Source: Gemmata sp051859125
Lineage (GTDB): Bacteria; Planctomycetota; Planctomycetia; Gemmatales; Gemmataceae
Reading direction: 5' to 3'
Assembly (NCBI RefSeq): GCF_051859125.1
Contig: NZ_JBHYGG010000247.1
Location: 1 to 64,000 of the forward strand
Length of the DNA: 64,000 nucleotides
Both the position numbers and the translations under genes were made by a program. Below the pieces are notes generated by a model. The model had not been told where the DNA came from and made no database searches. It was given only the letters and a program-made list of their open reading frames with translations. Shown here one piece after another: positions 40,748 to 49,052 of this stretch; position 1 is the first letter of the stretch; each line of letters opens with the position of its first letter.

Positions 40748-41366
40748 CGGCGGCCTCCGGCTCGTCCGGGGGCGGGGGGACGGCCTCCGGGCCGGCGACG
40801 ACCACGAGCGGGGCCACCGGCCCGGTCGCCGGGGCCTTGTCGTGCCCGAGCATCCGCTTCCACTCCATCAGCCGGGCGGCCGCGGTCATCTTGGCGACCA
40901 GCTTGACCTTCCGCGTGTACCCCTTGAGCCGCCGCTTGCCGCGCTCGCCCGGGGCCGGCTCGTACAGCTCCTGCGTCTCGATCGACTCGACGGCGATGGC
41001 GACCTCGGCGGGCCACTCGTTCATCGGCAGGAACTCGCCCGTCGGGGTCGCGAGCCGGCGCACGTCGGCCCGGGCGAAGCACGCCACCAGGGCCGCGAGC
41101 TCCTCCACGGTGACGCGGGCGGCCTGGGCGGCCACGTCGCGGAGGTGCTCGACGTACTCGCGGACCTGTCGCTTTCTGTACACCCGGCACGCGGCCGTCT
41201 GGGTGTCGGCGGGGGAGCCCTTGGGCGGGTACCCGGCCTCCAGGTAGGCCTTGGCCTTGCCCCGCTTCGGGCCGTACTCGACGAGGAACTGGGCGAACCG
41301 CACCTCGCGGGCCGACAGCGGGCGGTCGGCGTCTCGGGCGGTCGGGCGTGGCGGGTCCTGTCCCAT
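40737..41366 (-). CDS. terS: Terminase small subunit
   Basis: 209 residues starting at ATG 41366 (MGQDPPRPTARDADRPLSAR); the longer frame upstream is a shadow. The helical DNA-binding domain has FAQFLVEYGPKRGKAKAYLE, AACRVYRKRQVREYVEHL and VTVEELAALVACFARADVRR, which is the terminase_2 family pattern. A central oligomerisation part and a Pro-rich tail follow. It recognises the packaging site and loads the large subunit. A late motif lies 22 bp upstream. Confidence 0.88.
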   Translation of the reverse strand: MGQDPPRPTARDADRPLSAREVRFAQFLVEYGPKRGKAKAYLEAGYPPKGSPADTQTAACRVYRKRQVREYVEHLRDVAAQAARVTVEELAALVACFARADVRRLATPTGEFLPMNEWPAEVAIAVESIETQELYEPAPGERGKRRLKGYTRKVKLVAKMTAAARLMEWKRMLGHDKAPATGPVAPLVVVAGPEAVPPPPDEPEAAGGT

Positions 41367-41387
41367 CGTCCGGCAGCGTGACGGACC

Positions 41388-41417
41388 GGGTTGTCTGTTC
41401 GGCTCAACAGGCAACCG
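41388..41417. promoter_or_regulatory. Divergent pair of the late-unit motif
   Basis: CAGACAACCC on minus (41397-41388), 22 bp before terS, and CAGGCAACCG on plus (41408-41417), 13 bp before the plus-strand gene at 41430. Each faces its own gene, which supports a promoter-linked, oriented element. Confidence 0.65.
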
Positions 41418-41429
41418 CGTCGGTGACGA

Positions 41430-42002
41430 ATGTGGCTGTGCGACCGCGACCCGCACCCCGGAGGCCCTCCCGTGCTCGGCTCCCTCTTCGCCCACCTCGA
41501 CGCGCCCCCCGCCCCCGCCCGCGTCCGCCTGCGCCAGCGGCGGCACGAGTGCGGCCACTACATCCGCTACCCCGGGAAGGGGACCAAGTACCAGGTCCGC
41601 TGGTGGCTCGGCGGGCACGGGTCGGTGAACTGCGGCCTGTACGACAGCGAGGCCACGGCCGAACTGGTCCGCCGGGAACTGATCCGCGAGACGGCGGGAC
41701 GGCCGGCCACCCCCCTGGGGATCTGGCAGGCCCTCCAGTGCGTCCTGGCGCGGTTGGGCACGCGGGCGGGGGACGTGTCTCCCGCACTGCCGACGTGGGT
41801 CGCGGAGCGCAAGGACGGGGGCTACGGCGCGAAGGTGAAGAAGGGCGGCCGCGTGCTGGAGTGCCCGGGCCCGTTTGCCGACCCCGCGGCGGCACACGTC
41901 GCAATGCTGGAACTGTTGGACCGCGAGTTCCCGCCGGCAAAGGCGGAGCGGCCGGCCCCGCTGCGGGTTCTGACACTCGCCGACGTGCTCGCGGCCGCGT
42001 GA
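41430..42002 (+). CDS. Hypothetical plus-strand phage protein
   Basis: 190 residues. Basic start (ARVRLRQRRHECGHYIRYPG), a beta segment YQVRWWLGGHGSVNCGLYDS, then a helical part and a second beta unit (GGYGAKVKKGGRVLECPGPF followed by ADPAAAHVAMLEL), similar in style to AP2-like DNA-binding units. Divergent from terS and followed by a tRNA and a terminator on the same strand. Function unknown. Confidence 0.6.
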   Translation: MWLCDRDPHPGGPPVLGSLFAHLDAPPAPARVRLRQRRHECGHYIRYPGKGTKYQVRWWLGGHGSVNCGLYDSEATAELVRRELIRETAGRPATPLGIWQALQCVLARLGTRAGDVSPALPTWVAERKDGGYGAKVKKGGRVLECPGPFADPAAAHVAMLELLDREFPPAKAERPAPLRVLTLADVLAAA

Positions 42003-42103
42003 CCGGACTTGCGCTTTCGCGCGAGTGTGGTAGTCTTCTGGCTCAGGCCCGGGCACGCTGCGGCGCGGTTGGGCGACGCGACCGCGGCGGCCCGGGCTCT
42101 TGG

Positions 42104-42175
<72 letters not shown>

Positions 42176-42207
42176 CTGGCATCGCGAGAGTGTCGCTTGT
42201 GGAAGTG

Positions 42208-42246
42208 AAAGGGCCACCCGTTGGCGCGGGTGGCCCTCTTCGTTTT
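42208..42246 (+). terminator. Terminator after the tRNA
   Basis: AGGGCCACCCG and CGGGTGGCCCT form a long hairpin followed by CTTCGTTTT. It closes the plus-strand unit formed by the 41430 gene and the tRNA, and meets the leftward early operon. Confidence 0.8.
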
Positions 42247-42512
42247 CAGACAATGCCGGCCGAGATGCGGGCGATAATCTCGGAGTCCGGCAGCGTCGCG
42301 AACTCCTCGGGTGTGAACCTCGCGATCGGCTCGGTACGTCCCGCGACCCGCAGGCTGATGAACCGCGGCGCGGGGGACGGGGGTGCGGTCCACATGTACC
42401 GCTCCGTGATGCTCTCGATCGAGAGCCGGTTGAAAACAAGCTCATCAAGTTGCACGGTCCGGTCCCGCTCGACGTCGTTCAGTTCGAACACCGGGAATCC
42501 CATTTCCATCAT
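42246..42512 (-). CDS. Hypothetical phage protein
   Basis: 88 residues from the ATG pair at 42512 (MMEMGFPVFELNDVERDRTV). Predicted mixed alpha/beta with RFTPEEFATLPDSEIIARIS at the C-terminus. It is the last gene of the leftward early run, ending against the terminator. Function unknown. Confidence 0.5.
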   Translation of the reverse strand: MMEMGFPVFELNDVERDRTVQLDELVFNRLSIESITERYMWTAPPSPAPRFISLRVAGRTEPIARFTPEEFATLPDSEIIARISAGIV

Positions 42513-42573
42513 TGCCGTCACTCCACAATGCATTGGGCGTACCATTGGGAATTATACGCTCGGCCGATCGTTA

Positions 42574-43338
42574 CTAAGTGTCCCGTGGCAGCGTGAAGGT
42601 GATCCCGGGCCACACCGTCTCCAGCAGGTCGAGCATCGTGTGCGGCGTACCGCCGAAGGTGCCGCGGCGGTTCCGCATTTCGTACACGTCGACCTCACGC
42701 ACGCTCCGCACCATCGTCGTGCCGCGGGTGAACACGAACACCATCTCGCCGTCCTGGTCGATCCAGTAGCCCTCGGGGGTCGTCGTCAGCGTCACGGACG
42801 TGATCGGCTGCGCGGTCGCCGGGCACGGGCGGGAGACGCGGCCGGTGCCCTCGCAGCCGCCCTTGCACCACGGGGCGCACGGGCCGCAGTCCTTGTACTT
42901 GTCCTGCCGCCGCCTGCGGAGCGTGTCCGGGTCAACGACACCCTCGACGACTCGCCACTTCACCTCCGGGCACGCCACCGTCTGCGTCGGGTGCCACGCG
43001 ATCCGGTCGGCGTGGGCGAGCCAGTCGGCGGCCGAACACCGGACCTCGCAGACGAATCCTCGGTTCGTGACGTAGTGCGATTCGCCGTCGGTCCGCTGTG
43101 GGATGCCGGCCACCTCGTCCCCGAACAGTTGGCACGTCTCGCAGGGGTTCGGCTCCCGCCCCTTGCACCCGCAGAGGCAGACCATGCTGTTCTGTGGGTT
43201 GGCAACTGCCCAGCGAATGTGCGCGGCCCGGTCCTCCTGCCCCCGCTCCTGGAGCCAGTCCGCGTACACCAGCCGCGGGGTGTCGTCGGCGGGGGCGGAG
43301 CAGACCGCTTCGATGAACGCCAGTTCGTCGCCGGTCAC
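42574..43338 (-). CDS. TIGR02996-domain protein, paralogue 1
   Basis: 254 residues from a GTG that overlaps the upstream stop (GTGA). The first 45 residues are the Gemmata-type TIGR02996 domain: FIEAVCSAPADDTPRLVYAD, then WLQERGQEDRAAHIRWAV. The rest is Cys-rich (VCLCGCKGREPNPCETCQ; KDCGPCAPWCKGGCEGTGR), so several metal sites are likely. The domain is normally seen in host proteins beside repeats. Function unknown. Confidence 0.78.
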   Translation of the reverse strand: MTGDELAFIEAVCSAPADDTPRLVYADWLQERGQEDRAAHIRWAVANPQNSMVCLCGCKGREPNPCETCQLFGDEVAGIPQRTDGESHYVTNRGFVCEVRCSAADWLAHADRIAWHPTQTVACPEVKWRVVEGVVDPDTLRRRRQDKYKDCGPCAPWCKGGCEGTGRVSRPCPATAQPITSVTLTTTPEGYWIDQDGEMVFVFTRGTTMVRSVREVDVYEMRNRRGTFGGTPHTMLDLLETVWPGITFTLPRDT

Positions 43339-44279
43339 GCGGCCACCGCCTTTCGCACGACATCGCACACGGCGACCGCCAGGTCGTCCCGGGCGGCGGC
43401 GGGAGTTGGGTGCGCCTTCAGCACGCCAACCGGGTCGCCAGTGGATTGGCTGACGGACGCGACAATCGCCCGCCCGGTGAGCGCGTCGAACAGGACGCCA
43501 GGAAGGAAGTACCCACCCAAATTCCTACCGCGATCCTTGTACCACTCGGCGGTACCATCCGAACCCCGCGCCGGCTCCCGGTCCGTGATCACGAATCGGG
43601 TCAGGGTCGGGACCGCTTCGATCAACGCCCTGGCCCATGATGTTGGGCCGATGATCCACGAGAAGGCGTTGTCCATGCTCGCGACCGCGACCTCGCGCTC
43701 CTGCCAGACCTCGTCGAGCCGGCACTCGACGGATTCGATAAACCCGCGACGGAACACGGGGTTGCGGGACGTGACCTTCGTCCCGTCGCCGGGCCGGCGG
43801 ATGACGAACAGATCACCGGTGCCGTAGCACGTCCCGCAGTCCGGACCCAAACGACGAGCCGCCTCCGGAGGGCGGCGACCGTCGCCGCCGCACGACGGAC
43901 ACTTCAGCCACGACCACTCGGGGTGCGCGGCAATGAGCCGGGCGGCCGTTCCGTGCAGCGACAAGATGCGGTCCGCGGTCCCGGCGTGCGGGCTGTCCTC
44001 GTCGTGCAGCGGGCACCCCGGATCCGACAGGCCCCGCTCGGGGTCGCGGCAGGTGCTGTCGCCGCACGCCGGGCACCACCGGTCCGAGACGGACCCGCAC
44101 CGAGGCGAGACCGGGACGCGGGTCAACTTCTCCGCCCGGATCTGCACTCGAATCAGCTCCGCCCGGGCCGCGTCGTCGCCCCGGCCCCGTTCGTCGAGCG
44201 CGTCGGCGTACGCCAGCCGCAGGGTGTCGTTGTCGGGATCAGCAAGGATCGAGCGGTGCAGAGCGTCCACTGTCGTCAT
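43335..44279 (-). CDS. TIGR02996-domain protein, paralogue 2
   Basis: 314 residues from ATG 44279. Same N-terminal domain (LHRSILADPDNDTLRLAYAD, then ALDERGRGDDAARAELIRVQ), then Cys clusters (DRWCPACGDSTCRDPERG; LKCPSCGGDG; CGTCYGTGD) and FRRGFIESVECRLDEVW, a segment shared in style with paralogue 3. It overlaps both neighbours by ATGA/GTGA, so the three paralogues form one translational unit. Confidence 0.78.
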   Translation of the reverse strand: MTTVDALHRSILADPDNDTLRLAYADALDERGRGDDAARAELIRVQIRAEKLTRVPVSPRCGSVSDRWCPACGDSTCRDPERGLSDPGCPLHDEDSPHAGTADRILSLHGTAARLIAAHPEWSWLKCPSCGGDGRRPPEAARRLGPDCGTCYGTGDLFVIRRPGDGTKVTSRNPVFRRGFIESVECRLDEVWQEREVAVASMDNAFSWIIGPTSWARALIEAVPTLTRFVITDREPARGSDGTAEWYKDRGRNLGGYFLPGVLFDALTGRAIVASVSQSTGDPVGVLKAHPTPAAARDDLAVAVCDVVRKAVAA

Positions 44280-44992
44280 GCGGCCCTCGCTTGGTCCATG
44301 CCCAGTTCGCGGATCACCCCCGGCACCACGTCCTCGCGGCGCTCCCACACGTTCATGCCCAGGTAGCCGCCGTCCACGTACCGACGCGGAGGAGGGCCGA
44401 AGTAGTACGCTTGCCAGTCGTGGCCATCGCCCGGCGGGTCGATCTCGACCCGGAGCTCCGCGTCCGGCAGCACGAACGCCTCGACCGGGTTGCGCGCGAA
44501 GAGCGCCGCGCCGTGAGTGCGAAACGATTCCGATGTCAGCGTCACCCGGTCCACGAACCCCCGGCGGAACCGGACCCGCGGGCGCGAGGAGAACTGGTCG
44601 CGCATCACGGGCCACTGTCCGCGGACGTCCCTGCCGGTAATGGAGGCAATGACCGCGTCGGCGTACTCCTTCAGGTACGGCTCGATCGCCACCCGCTCCC
44701 ACTCGGTGACGTGGCGGCACGAGGCCCGGTACTCGGACCGCGCGAGCCCACAGGGGCGGCACCGGCACCGCGACTCGAACAGCGGCCCGGGCTCGCCCGT
44801 GTGGGACAACTTCCGGCCCGACCGCTCGCACGCCATGTTCGCGTCGCCGTGCCGGGCCACGGCGACCTGGGCGCGGATGAACGCCGCCCGGGCCGGCTGG
44901 TCAGTCTCGTCGAGCAGGTCCGCCAGGGCGAGGCGGCGCGTGTCGTCGCGGGGGTCAGCCAGGACCGCGGCGAGGAGGGCATCGTGGGTCAT
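44276..44992 (-). CDS. TIGR02996-domain protein, paralogue 3
   Basis: 238 residues. N-terminal domain DALLAAVLADPRDDTRRLAL, then ADLLDETDQPARAAFIRAQV; a CRCRPCGLARSEYRASCRH cluster; then VRFRRGFVDRVTLTSESFRT, matching the RRGF segment of paralogue 2, and a C-terminal GGYLGMNVWERREDV. These proteins probably arose from host genes by capture and duplication in the phage. Function unknown. Confidence 0.78.
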   Translation of the reverse strand: MTHDALLAAVLADPRDDTRRLALADLLDETDQPARAAFIRAQVAVARHGDANMACERSGRKLSHTGEPGPLFESRCRCRPCGLARSEYRASCRHVTEWERVAIEPYLKEYADAVIASITGRDVRGQWPVMRDQFSSRPRVRFRRGFVDRVTLTSESFRTHGAALFARNPVEAFVLPDAELRVEIDPPGDGHDWQAYYFGPPPRRYVDGGYLGMNVWERREDVVPGVIRELGMDQARAA

Positions 44993-45249
44993 CCGTCACC
45001 TCGGAGACTCCGGGCCTTCGCGACGAACGACCGCGCGTCCAATTCCACCGCCCCGAGCCGCACCGCCTCGGCCCGCCGCTTCGCGGTGAGGTCGTAGTGC
45101 GGGTGCCGGCTGCCGCCCTGGAACCACGCCGGCCGCAGCGCGAGCCGCAGCGCGAAGGCGTGCAGCTCGTCGAGTGTGTCCGCGATCAGGTGGCACGACG
45201 GGCCGAGCCGCCAGCCCCAGTCCCGGAGGGGATCGACGTACGCGCTCAC
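44989..45249 (-). CDS. DUF4031 protein
   Basis: 86 residues from a GTG in a GTGA overlap. It fits DUF4031 throughout: VSAYVDPLRDWGWRLGPSCH, LIADTLDELHAFALRL and HYDLTAKRRAEAVRLGAVEL. DUF4031 is a small, well-conserved family common in phages and actinobacterial islands; its activity is not known to me. It sits between the TIGR02996 genes and the first clamp gene. Confidence 0.78.
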   Translation of the reverse strand: MSAYVDPLRDWGWRLGPSCHLIADTLDELHAFALRLALRPAWFQGGSRHPHYDLTAKRRAEAVRLGAVELDARSFVAKARSLRGDG

Positions 45250-46352
45250 GCCGCCCTCGCTTCCTGCTCGGTGACCTTCGGGAACGTGACGTACCGACTG
45301 GCCTCGCCCGCGGTCACCTCGACGGGCTTCGTCGCGTCCGTCCACCGGAGCACGACCTCGGGCTCGGCCGCGACGGTCCGCAGGTAGTGGGCGAGCCGGA
45401 CGCCGTCGAGGGTCGCCGCGAACGGGGTCCGGGCGCGCCCGGGGATGGGCACCTCGACCGCGCTCGACAGCCCGCCGTCGGCGTCGCCCCGGAGCGTCAG
45501 CGACCCGGCCGCGACCGTGACGAGGACGTACCGCACGGCCGGGTCGATCTCGTCCCCCGGCTCGGGGTCCGCCCCGGCGAGCGCCATCCGCAGCGCCCGC
45601 CGCAGCGGGGCCAGCGGGACGCGCGCCGCGTGGCCCGGGCGGGGGAGCTGGTCCAGGTCGGGGAACTTGCCGGCGAGCGTCGCCGTCCACGCGGTCAGCG
45701 GCCCGCACTCGACGCGGACGGCGTGGTCGCCGACCGCGACCAGGACCGGGTGGCCGCGGAGCCGGGCCCACCACTTCGCGGCGACCACCGGCACGAGCGC
45801 CACCGCGGCAGCCGCGTCCGCGGCGAGCGGCACGGTCGCGACGGCGAGGTGGTGCGTGTCGGTCGCCGCCAGCGTGAGCGCCCGGCCGCCGATCGCGACC
45901 CGGAGCCCCTTCGTGGCCCACCGGTCCTCGCGGCCCGGCCGGGCGGCGGCGAAGGCCGAGCGGGCGACCGCGAGCGCGAACGCCTCGGCCGGCACCTCCA
46001 CCCCCGCCGCGGGGGGCGGCGGGGGGTCCGGGACGGCGCGCGGGTCGGACAGCGGGAACGCCAGCCGCTCGCGGTCCGTGCCGTGGACGGTGCCGGACCG
46101 GTCGGCGGTGACCCGCACCCGACCGGCCTCGGAGTCGGCGAGCCACGCCCGGAGCAGGGGCAGGGGCACGGCGGCGGCCCCGGGCGCCTCCACCCCGACG
46201 CCGCCCAGGGCGAACCGCGCCCCGGCCCCGTCCGCGGCGGCGGTGACGGAGCACCCGGCCGCGGAGGCCTCGACCCGGGCGACCCCGGCCGGGACGTGGG
46301 ACACGGCCGCGAGCGCGGCGAGCAGGTGCTGTCGGTCGACGGTTAGCCTCAT
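45246..46352 (-). CDS. Beta sliding clamp-like protein, copy 1
   Basis: 368 residues with the three-domain DnaN plan: MRLTVDRQHLLAALAAVSHV at the start, VFPLSDPRAVP-like first-domain end (AFPLSDPRAVPDPP), a second domain with GLRVAIGGRALTLAATDTHH and LAGKFPDLDQLPRPGHAARV, and the third domain ending RYVTFPKVTEQEARAA. It should ring DNA and tether a polymerase. It lies in tandem with a second, diverged clamp, separated by one 32-codon gene. A phage-coded clamp is uncommon; two are exceptional. Confidence 0.78.
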   Translation of the reverse strand: MRLTVDRQHLLAALAAVSHVPAGVARVEASAAGCSVTAAADGAGARFALGGVGVEAPGAAAVPLPLLRAWLADSEAGRVRVTADRSGTVHGTDRERLAFPLSDPRAVPDPPPPPAAGVEVPAEAFALAVARSAFAAARPGREDRWATKGLRVAIGGRALTLAATDTHHLAVATVPLAADAAAAVALVPVVAAKWWARLRGHPVLVAVGDHAVRVECGPLTAWTATLAGKFPDLDQLPRPGHAARVPLAPLRRALRMALAGADPEPGDEIDPAVRYVLVTVAAGSLTLRGDADGGLSSAVEVPIPGRARTPFAATLDGVRLAHYLRTVAAEPEVVLRWTDATKPVEVTAGEASRYVTFPKVTEQEARAA

Positions 46353-46447
46353 AACCCGCGCTCCTTATTGAAGGCCTCGTAGGCGGCCCGGACCTCGTGG
46401 GACTTCGGCAGGCCGAGCTCGTCGCCCGGTCTGAGCGTGCCACTCAT
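46349..46447 (-). CDS. 32-residue peptide between the two clamps
   Basis: ATG at 46447 overlaps the stop of clamp 2, and its own stop overlaps the start of clamp 1, so it is locked in by coupling on both sides. Sequence starts MSGTLRPGDELGLPKSHEV and ends AFNKERGL. It might be a clamp-binding peptide, but it shows no clear QLxLF-type motif. Confidence 0.5.
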   Translation of the reverse strand: MSGTLRPGDELGLPKSHEVRAAYEAFNKERGL

Positions 46448-47580
46448 GCCGCCACCTGTTGGGCAGGGGCGACCAGCTCGATGAACGCCGCCCCGCAGTC
46501 GTCGCCCGCCCGGACCTGGAGCGCGTTCCTCTTGATGCCGAGGTCCACGGTCTCCGTGGCGGCCGAGGCCAGGAACGCCTTGAGCGCGTCCCCGTCCACC
46601 CGGAACGCGGCGTCCGGGACGGGCGAGGCGAGGCCGACGTCGGTGTCGGCCCGGCCGCCCTTGCCGGCGGCGTGAAGGAATATGCCGCAGGAGGCCGCGC
46701 TGAACCGCAGGTCGACCGCGCCGCGGGCCGGGGCCGCCACGAGCGCGCACCGCACGGCCGCCAGGAGCGCGGCCCGGCCCGCGGTCGCCGGGCAGGCCCA
46801 TGCCGCCGGCGGCTTCCACGGGACCGGGGTGCCCTGGAGCAGGGACGCGCTCACGGTCAGCGCTTCGGTGCTCACCGTGAGCGACCCGCGGCCGGTCGCC
46901 ACCGCGGCCGGCGCGTCCGGGGCGACCCCGGCGAGGGCCGCGAGGAGCTTCCGGGCCGACCGGCACGGCACCAGCACGGCCGCCTCGTCCCGGGCCGGGC
47001 CGCCCGCGATGCCGACGTGCTGCCGGGTGCCGTCGGCCCCGACCGCGGCGACCCCGTGCGGGCCGAACGCCAGGGTCACCGCGTCGGTGGTGAACCGACC
47101 GCCGCCCAGGGTCGTGTCCTCACCCGCCGCCGCGACCGCCAGCCGCAGGGCCGCGGCGAGCGCCCCCGCGGGCACCGCCGGCTTGCCCTCGGCCGAGCCG
47201 CCGGGCGGGTCCGGGAACGCGGCCGGGTCGCCCGCCTCGAGGGCGTACCGGTTCCGCCCGATCACGAGCTCCACCTCCCCGCGGCCGGGCCGGCGGTACA
47301 GGCTCACCTCCGCGTCCCGGTGCTCCCGGAGGATCTTCACCAGGGCGTCGGGGTTGAGCACCTCGACCCCCTCGGTGTCCGCGTCCGCCACGGGCACCCG
47401 GACGGACAGCCAGAACTCCAGGTCCGACGCGGTCAGCGTCAGGGCGTCGGCGGTCGCCTCGCACCGCGCCCACGCCAGGGCCGCCCGCGGCGTCCCCTTG
47501 ACACTCGCCTGCCTGAGGGTCGCCCCCGCCGCCAGCCGCGCGGCGTCGAGCAGGGCCTCCCGGTCCACGATCAGCTTCAT
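46444..47580 (-). CDS. Beta sliding clamp-like protein, copy 2
   Basis: 378 residues from ATG 47580; the longer frame upstream is a shadow. MKLIVDREALLDAARLAAGA, LTLTASDLEFWLSVRVPV and LNPDALVKILREHRDAEVSL follow the DnaN first domain closely; domains two and three are weaker (GRFTTDAVTLAFGPHGVAAV; FRVDGDALKAFLASAATETV). It is clearly different in sequence from copy 1, so not a recent duplication. The two might form a hetero-ring or serve different polymerases. Confidence 0.76.
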   Translation of the reverse strand: MKLIVDREALLDAARLAAGATLRQASVKGTPRAALAWARCEATADALTLTASDLEFWLSVRVPVADADTEGVEVLNPDALVKILREHRDAEVSLYRRPGRGEVELVIGRNRYALEAGDPAAFPDPPGGSAEGKPAVPAGALAAALRLAVAAAGEDTTLGGGRFTTDAVTLAFGPHGVAAVGADGTRQHVGIAGGPARDEAAVLVPCRSARKLLAALAGVAPDAPAAVATGRGSLTVSTEALTVSASLLQGTPVPWKPPAAWACPATAGRAALLAAVRCALVAAPARGAVDLRFSAASCGIFLHAAGKGGRADTDVGLASPVPDAAFRVDGDALKAFLASAATETVDLGIKRNALQVRAGDDCGAAFIELVAPAQQVAA

Positions 47581-48092
47581 CCCGTTGCCTCCACGAGTGA
47601 CAGTTCCACCCGGACGCCCGCCGCGTCGCCCGGCTCCTGGTCGTACTTCCACTGCACCGGCCCGCGCGGCCCGTCGCCGACCCCCAGGAACAGGGCGACG
47701 GTGTCGCGCACCCACTTCGCCGTCGGGGGCAGGTTGTCGTCGTCCATCAGCCCACCGCCGAGCCGCGTGATCCGGCACCGCACCGGCCGCCCGCCCTGTG
47801 CCGCGTCGGCGAACGGGGCCAACTCCCGGAGCGCCGGCGCGAGCGCCGCGGCCACGACCCGCCGGTCGCGGCCGGCCCGCCCGATCGCCCCGCGCTTCAG
47901 GGCCGGCCCGTTCGTGACCGCCGCCAGGTGCAGCGGGATGACCCACGTCCCAGGCGGCACAAACGTCGCGGCCACCATCCCCCCAGAGGGGGGAGGTCGC
48001 ACACCGCTGCCGGTCGGTGCCGGGTCGCCCACTGCCGCCATGAGCTTGGCCCACACATCGGGTGGAACGTCGCACTGGCGAACGGTCGGCAT
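47577..48092 (-). CDS. RusA-like Holliday-junction resolvase
   Basis: 171 residues. The C-terminal half has the RusA style: PVRCRITRLGGGLMDDDNLP, then TAKWVRDTVALFLGVGDG, with the Asp-x-Asp-Asn cluster expected to bind metal and cut four-way junctions. The N-terminal half contains a long GC-poor proline insert. ATGA overlaps on both sides. Resolvases of this type clear recombination intermediates before packaging, fitting the Rad52-like gene in the same operon. Confidence 0.62.
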   Translation of the reverse strand: MPTVRQCDVPPDVWAKLMAAVGDPAPTGSGVRPPPSGGMVAATFVPPGTWVIPLHLAAVTNGPALKRGAIGRAGRDRRVVAAALAPALRELAPFADAAQGGRPVRCRITRLGGGLMDDDNLPPTAKWVRDTVALFLGVGDGPRGPVQWKYDQEPGDAAGVRVELSLVEATG

Positions 48093-48667
48093 CAGGCGGC
48101 CTCCTTGAGTGCCTGGGCGATCAGGTCGTCGGGCACCTCGAACAGCCCCTGCCGGCCGACGCACGGGACCGGCCTCTCGAACCGCACCGGGTTCTTCAGG
48201 ACGATCGCGTACCGCCCGGGGCCGTAGTCCCCGAACGCCCGCTCGTCGTCGGACACGAACAGGTACGGGCGGCCGTCGGCCGGCCCCATGATGCCGAGGT
48301 CGTCGAGCAGGTAGTTCCGGGTGGGCTCCGCCGGCTCGTTCTCCCACCGCCCGACCCGCTCGACGGGCACGCAGGTGACCACCTCGACCATGCCAACGAT
48401 CGCCCCGAACGACATGCCCCAGCCGCGCTTCATGGCCTCCATGGTTGCTGCCGACCACGAGGCCGGCTCCGGCGGCACGCCGAGGTCGCGAAGCGCTTCG
48501 CGAAACGGCCGGGTGAGGCACACGCGCTGGAGGTCGCCGGGCCACTTCTTGGCCGCGTGGATCAGCAGGGGGCCGCGGTGCGACAGGTGCCAGCCGCGGG
48601 TCTCGACCCGCTTCGCGCCGGTCGCCACGAGCGTCGCCCACGGGTTCCAGAGACTGAGGCACTTCAT
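48092..48667 (-). CDS. ASCH-domain protein
   Basis: 191 residues. It begins MKCLSLWNPWATLVATGAKR then VETRGWHLSHRGPLLIHAAK, the signature of the ASCH (PUA-like) fold, which binds RNA or modified nucleotides. The central part (FREALRDLGVPPEPASWSAA) is an insert; the end has GRYAIVLKNPVRFERPVP. Phage ASCH proteins are common in early operons; their exact target is unknown. Confidence 0.78.
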   Translation of the reverse strand: MKCLSLWNPWATLVATGAKRVETRGWHLSHRGPLLIHAAKKWPGDLQRVCLTRPFREALRDLGVPPEPASWSAATMEAMKRGWGMSFGAIVGMVEVVTCVPVERVGRWENEPAEPTRNYLLDDLGIMGPADGRPYLFVSDDERAFGDYGPGRYAIVLKNPVRFERPVPCVGRQGLFEVPDDLIAQALKEAA

Positions 48668-49050
48668 CCTAAAACCTCCTGTTCGGGAGCCGCCTCCAGG
48701 TCAATTCGGTCGCCCCGGCCGTTCGACACCGACCGCGCCCGCGGCTGCACCCGCCGGAGCCACGCCGCCAGTGCGGCCCGCCCCGCGGCGGTCAGCGCGA
48801 CCGGCCGGCCGGGCTCCGGGGCGCGGACCCAACGGCGGGCGTACTCCAACTCGTCGAGGGCCGCGGTCGGGATCGGGAACACGTCGGTCGGGTCGCCCAG
48901 CCGCAGCAGCACGAGGCGGCCGCAGACCGCGTCGAGGGTGTCCCCGGCCCACAGCCGCATGAGCAGCCGGAGTGCCGTGCAGTCGCCGGGCAACTCCGGC
49001 CGCCGGTGGTCGTGGCCGCGGTCGCGGCGGGTCTTCCGTGACGGGGTCAT
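48664..49050 (-). CDS. Hypothetical phage protein, winged-helix style
   Basis: 128 residues from ATG 49050, preceded by AAGGAGTGACC, the ribosome binding site used repeatedly in this operon. TALRLLMRLWAGDTLDAVCG and AALDELEYARRWVRAPEPGR then VALTAAGRAALAAWLRRV resemble a winged-helix domain (LTxxGRxALxxWL). No family named. Confidence 0.55.
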   Translation of the reverse strand: MTPSRKTRRDRGHDHRRPELPGDCTALRLLMRLWAGDTLDAVCGRLVLLRLGDPTDVFPIPTAALDELEYARRWVRAPEPGRPVALTAAGRAALAAWLRRVQPRARSVSNGRGDRIDLEAAPEQEVLG

Positions 49051-49052
49051 GG

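Noticed and set aside
44989..46443. 484-codon frame joining DUF4031 to upstream sequence
   Set aside because: Upstream of the GTG at 45249 the frame is Arg/Gly-rich shadow of the clamp gene; DUF4031 is complete at 86 residues.
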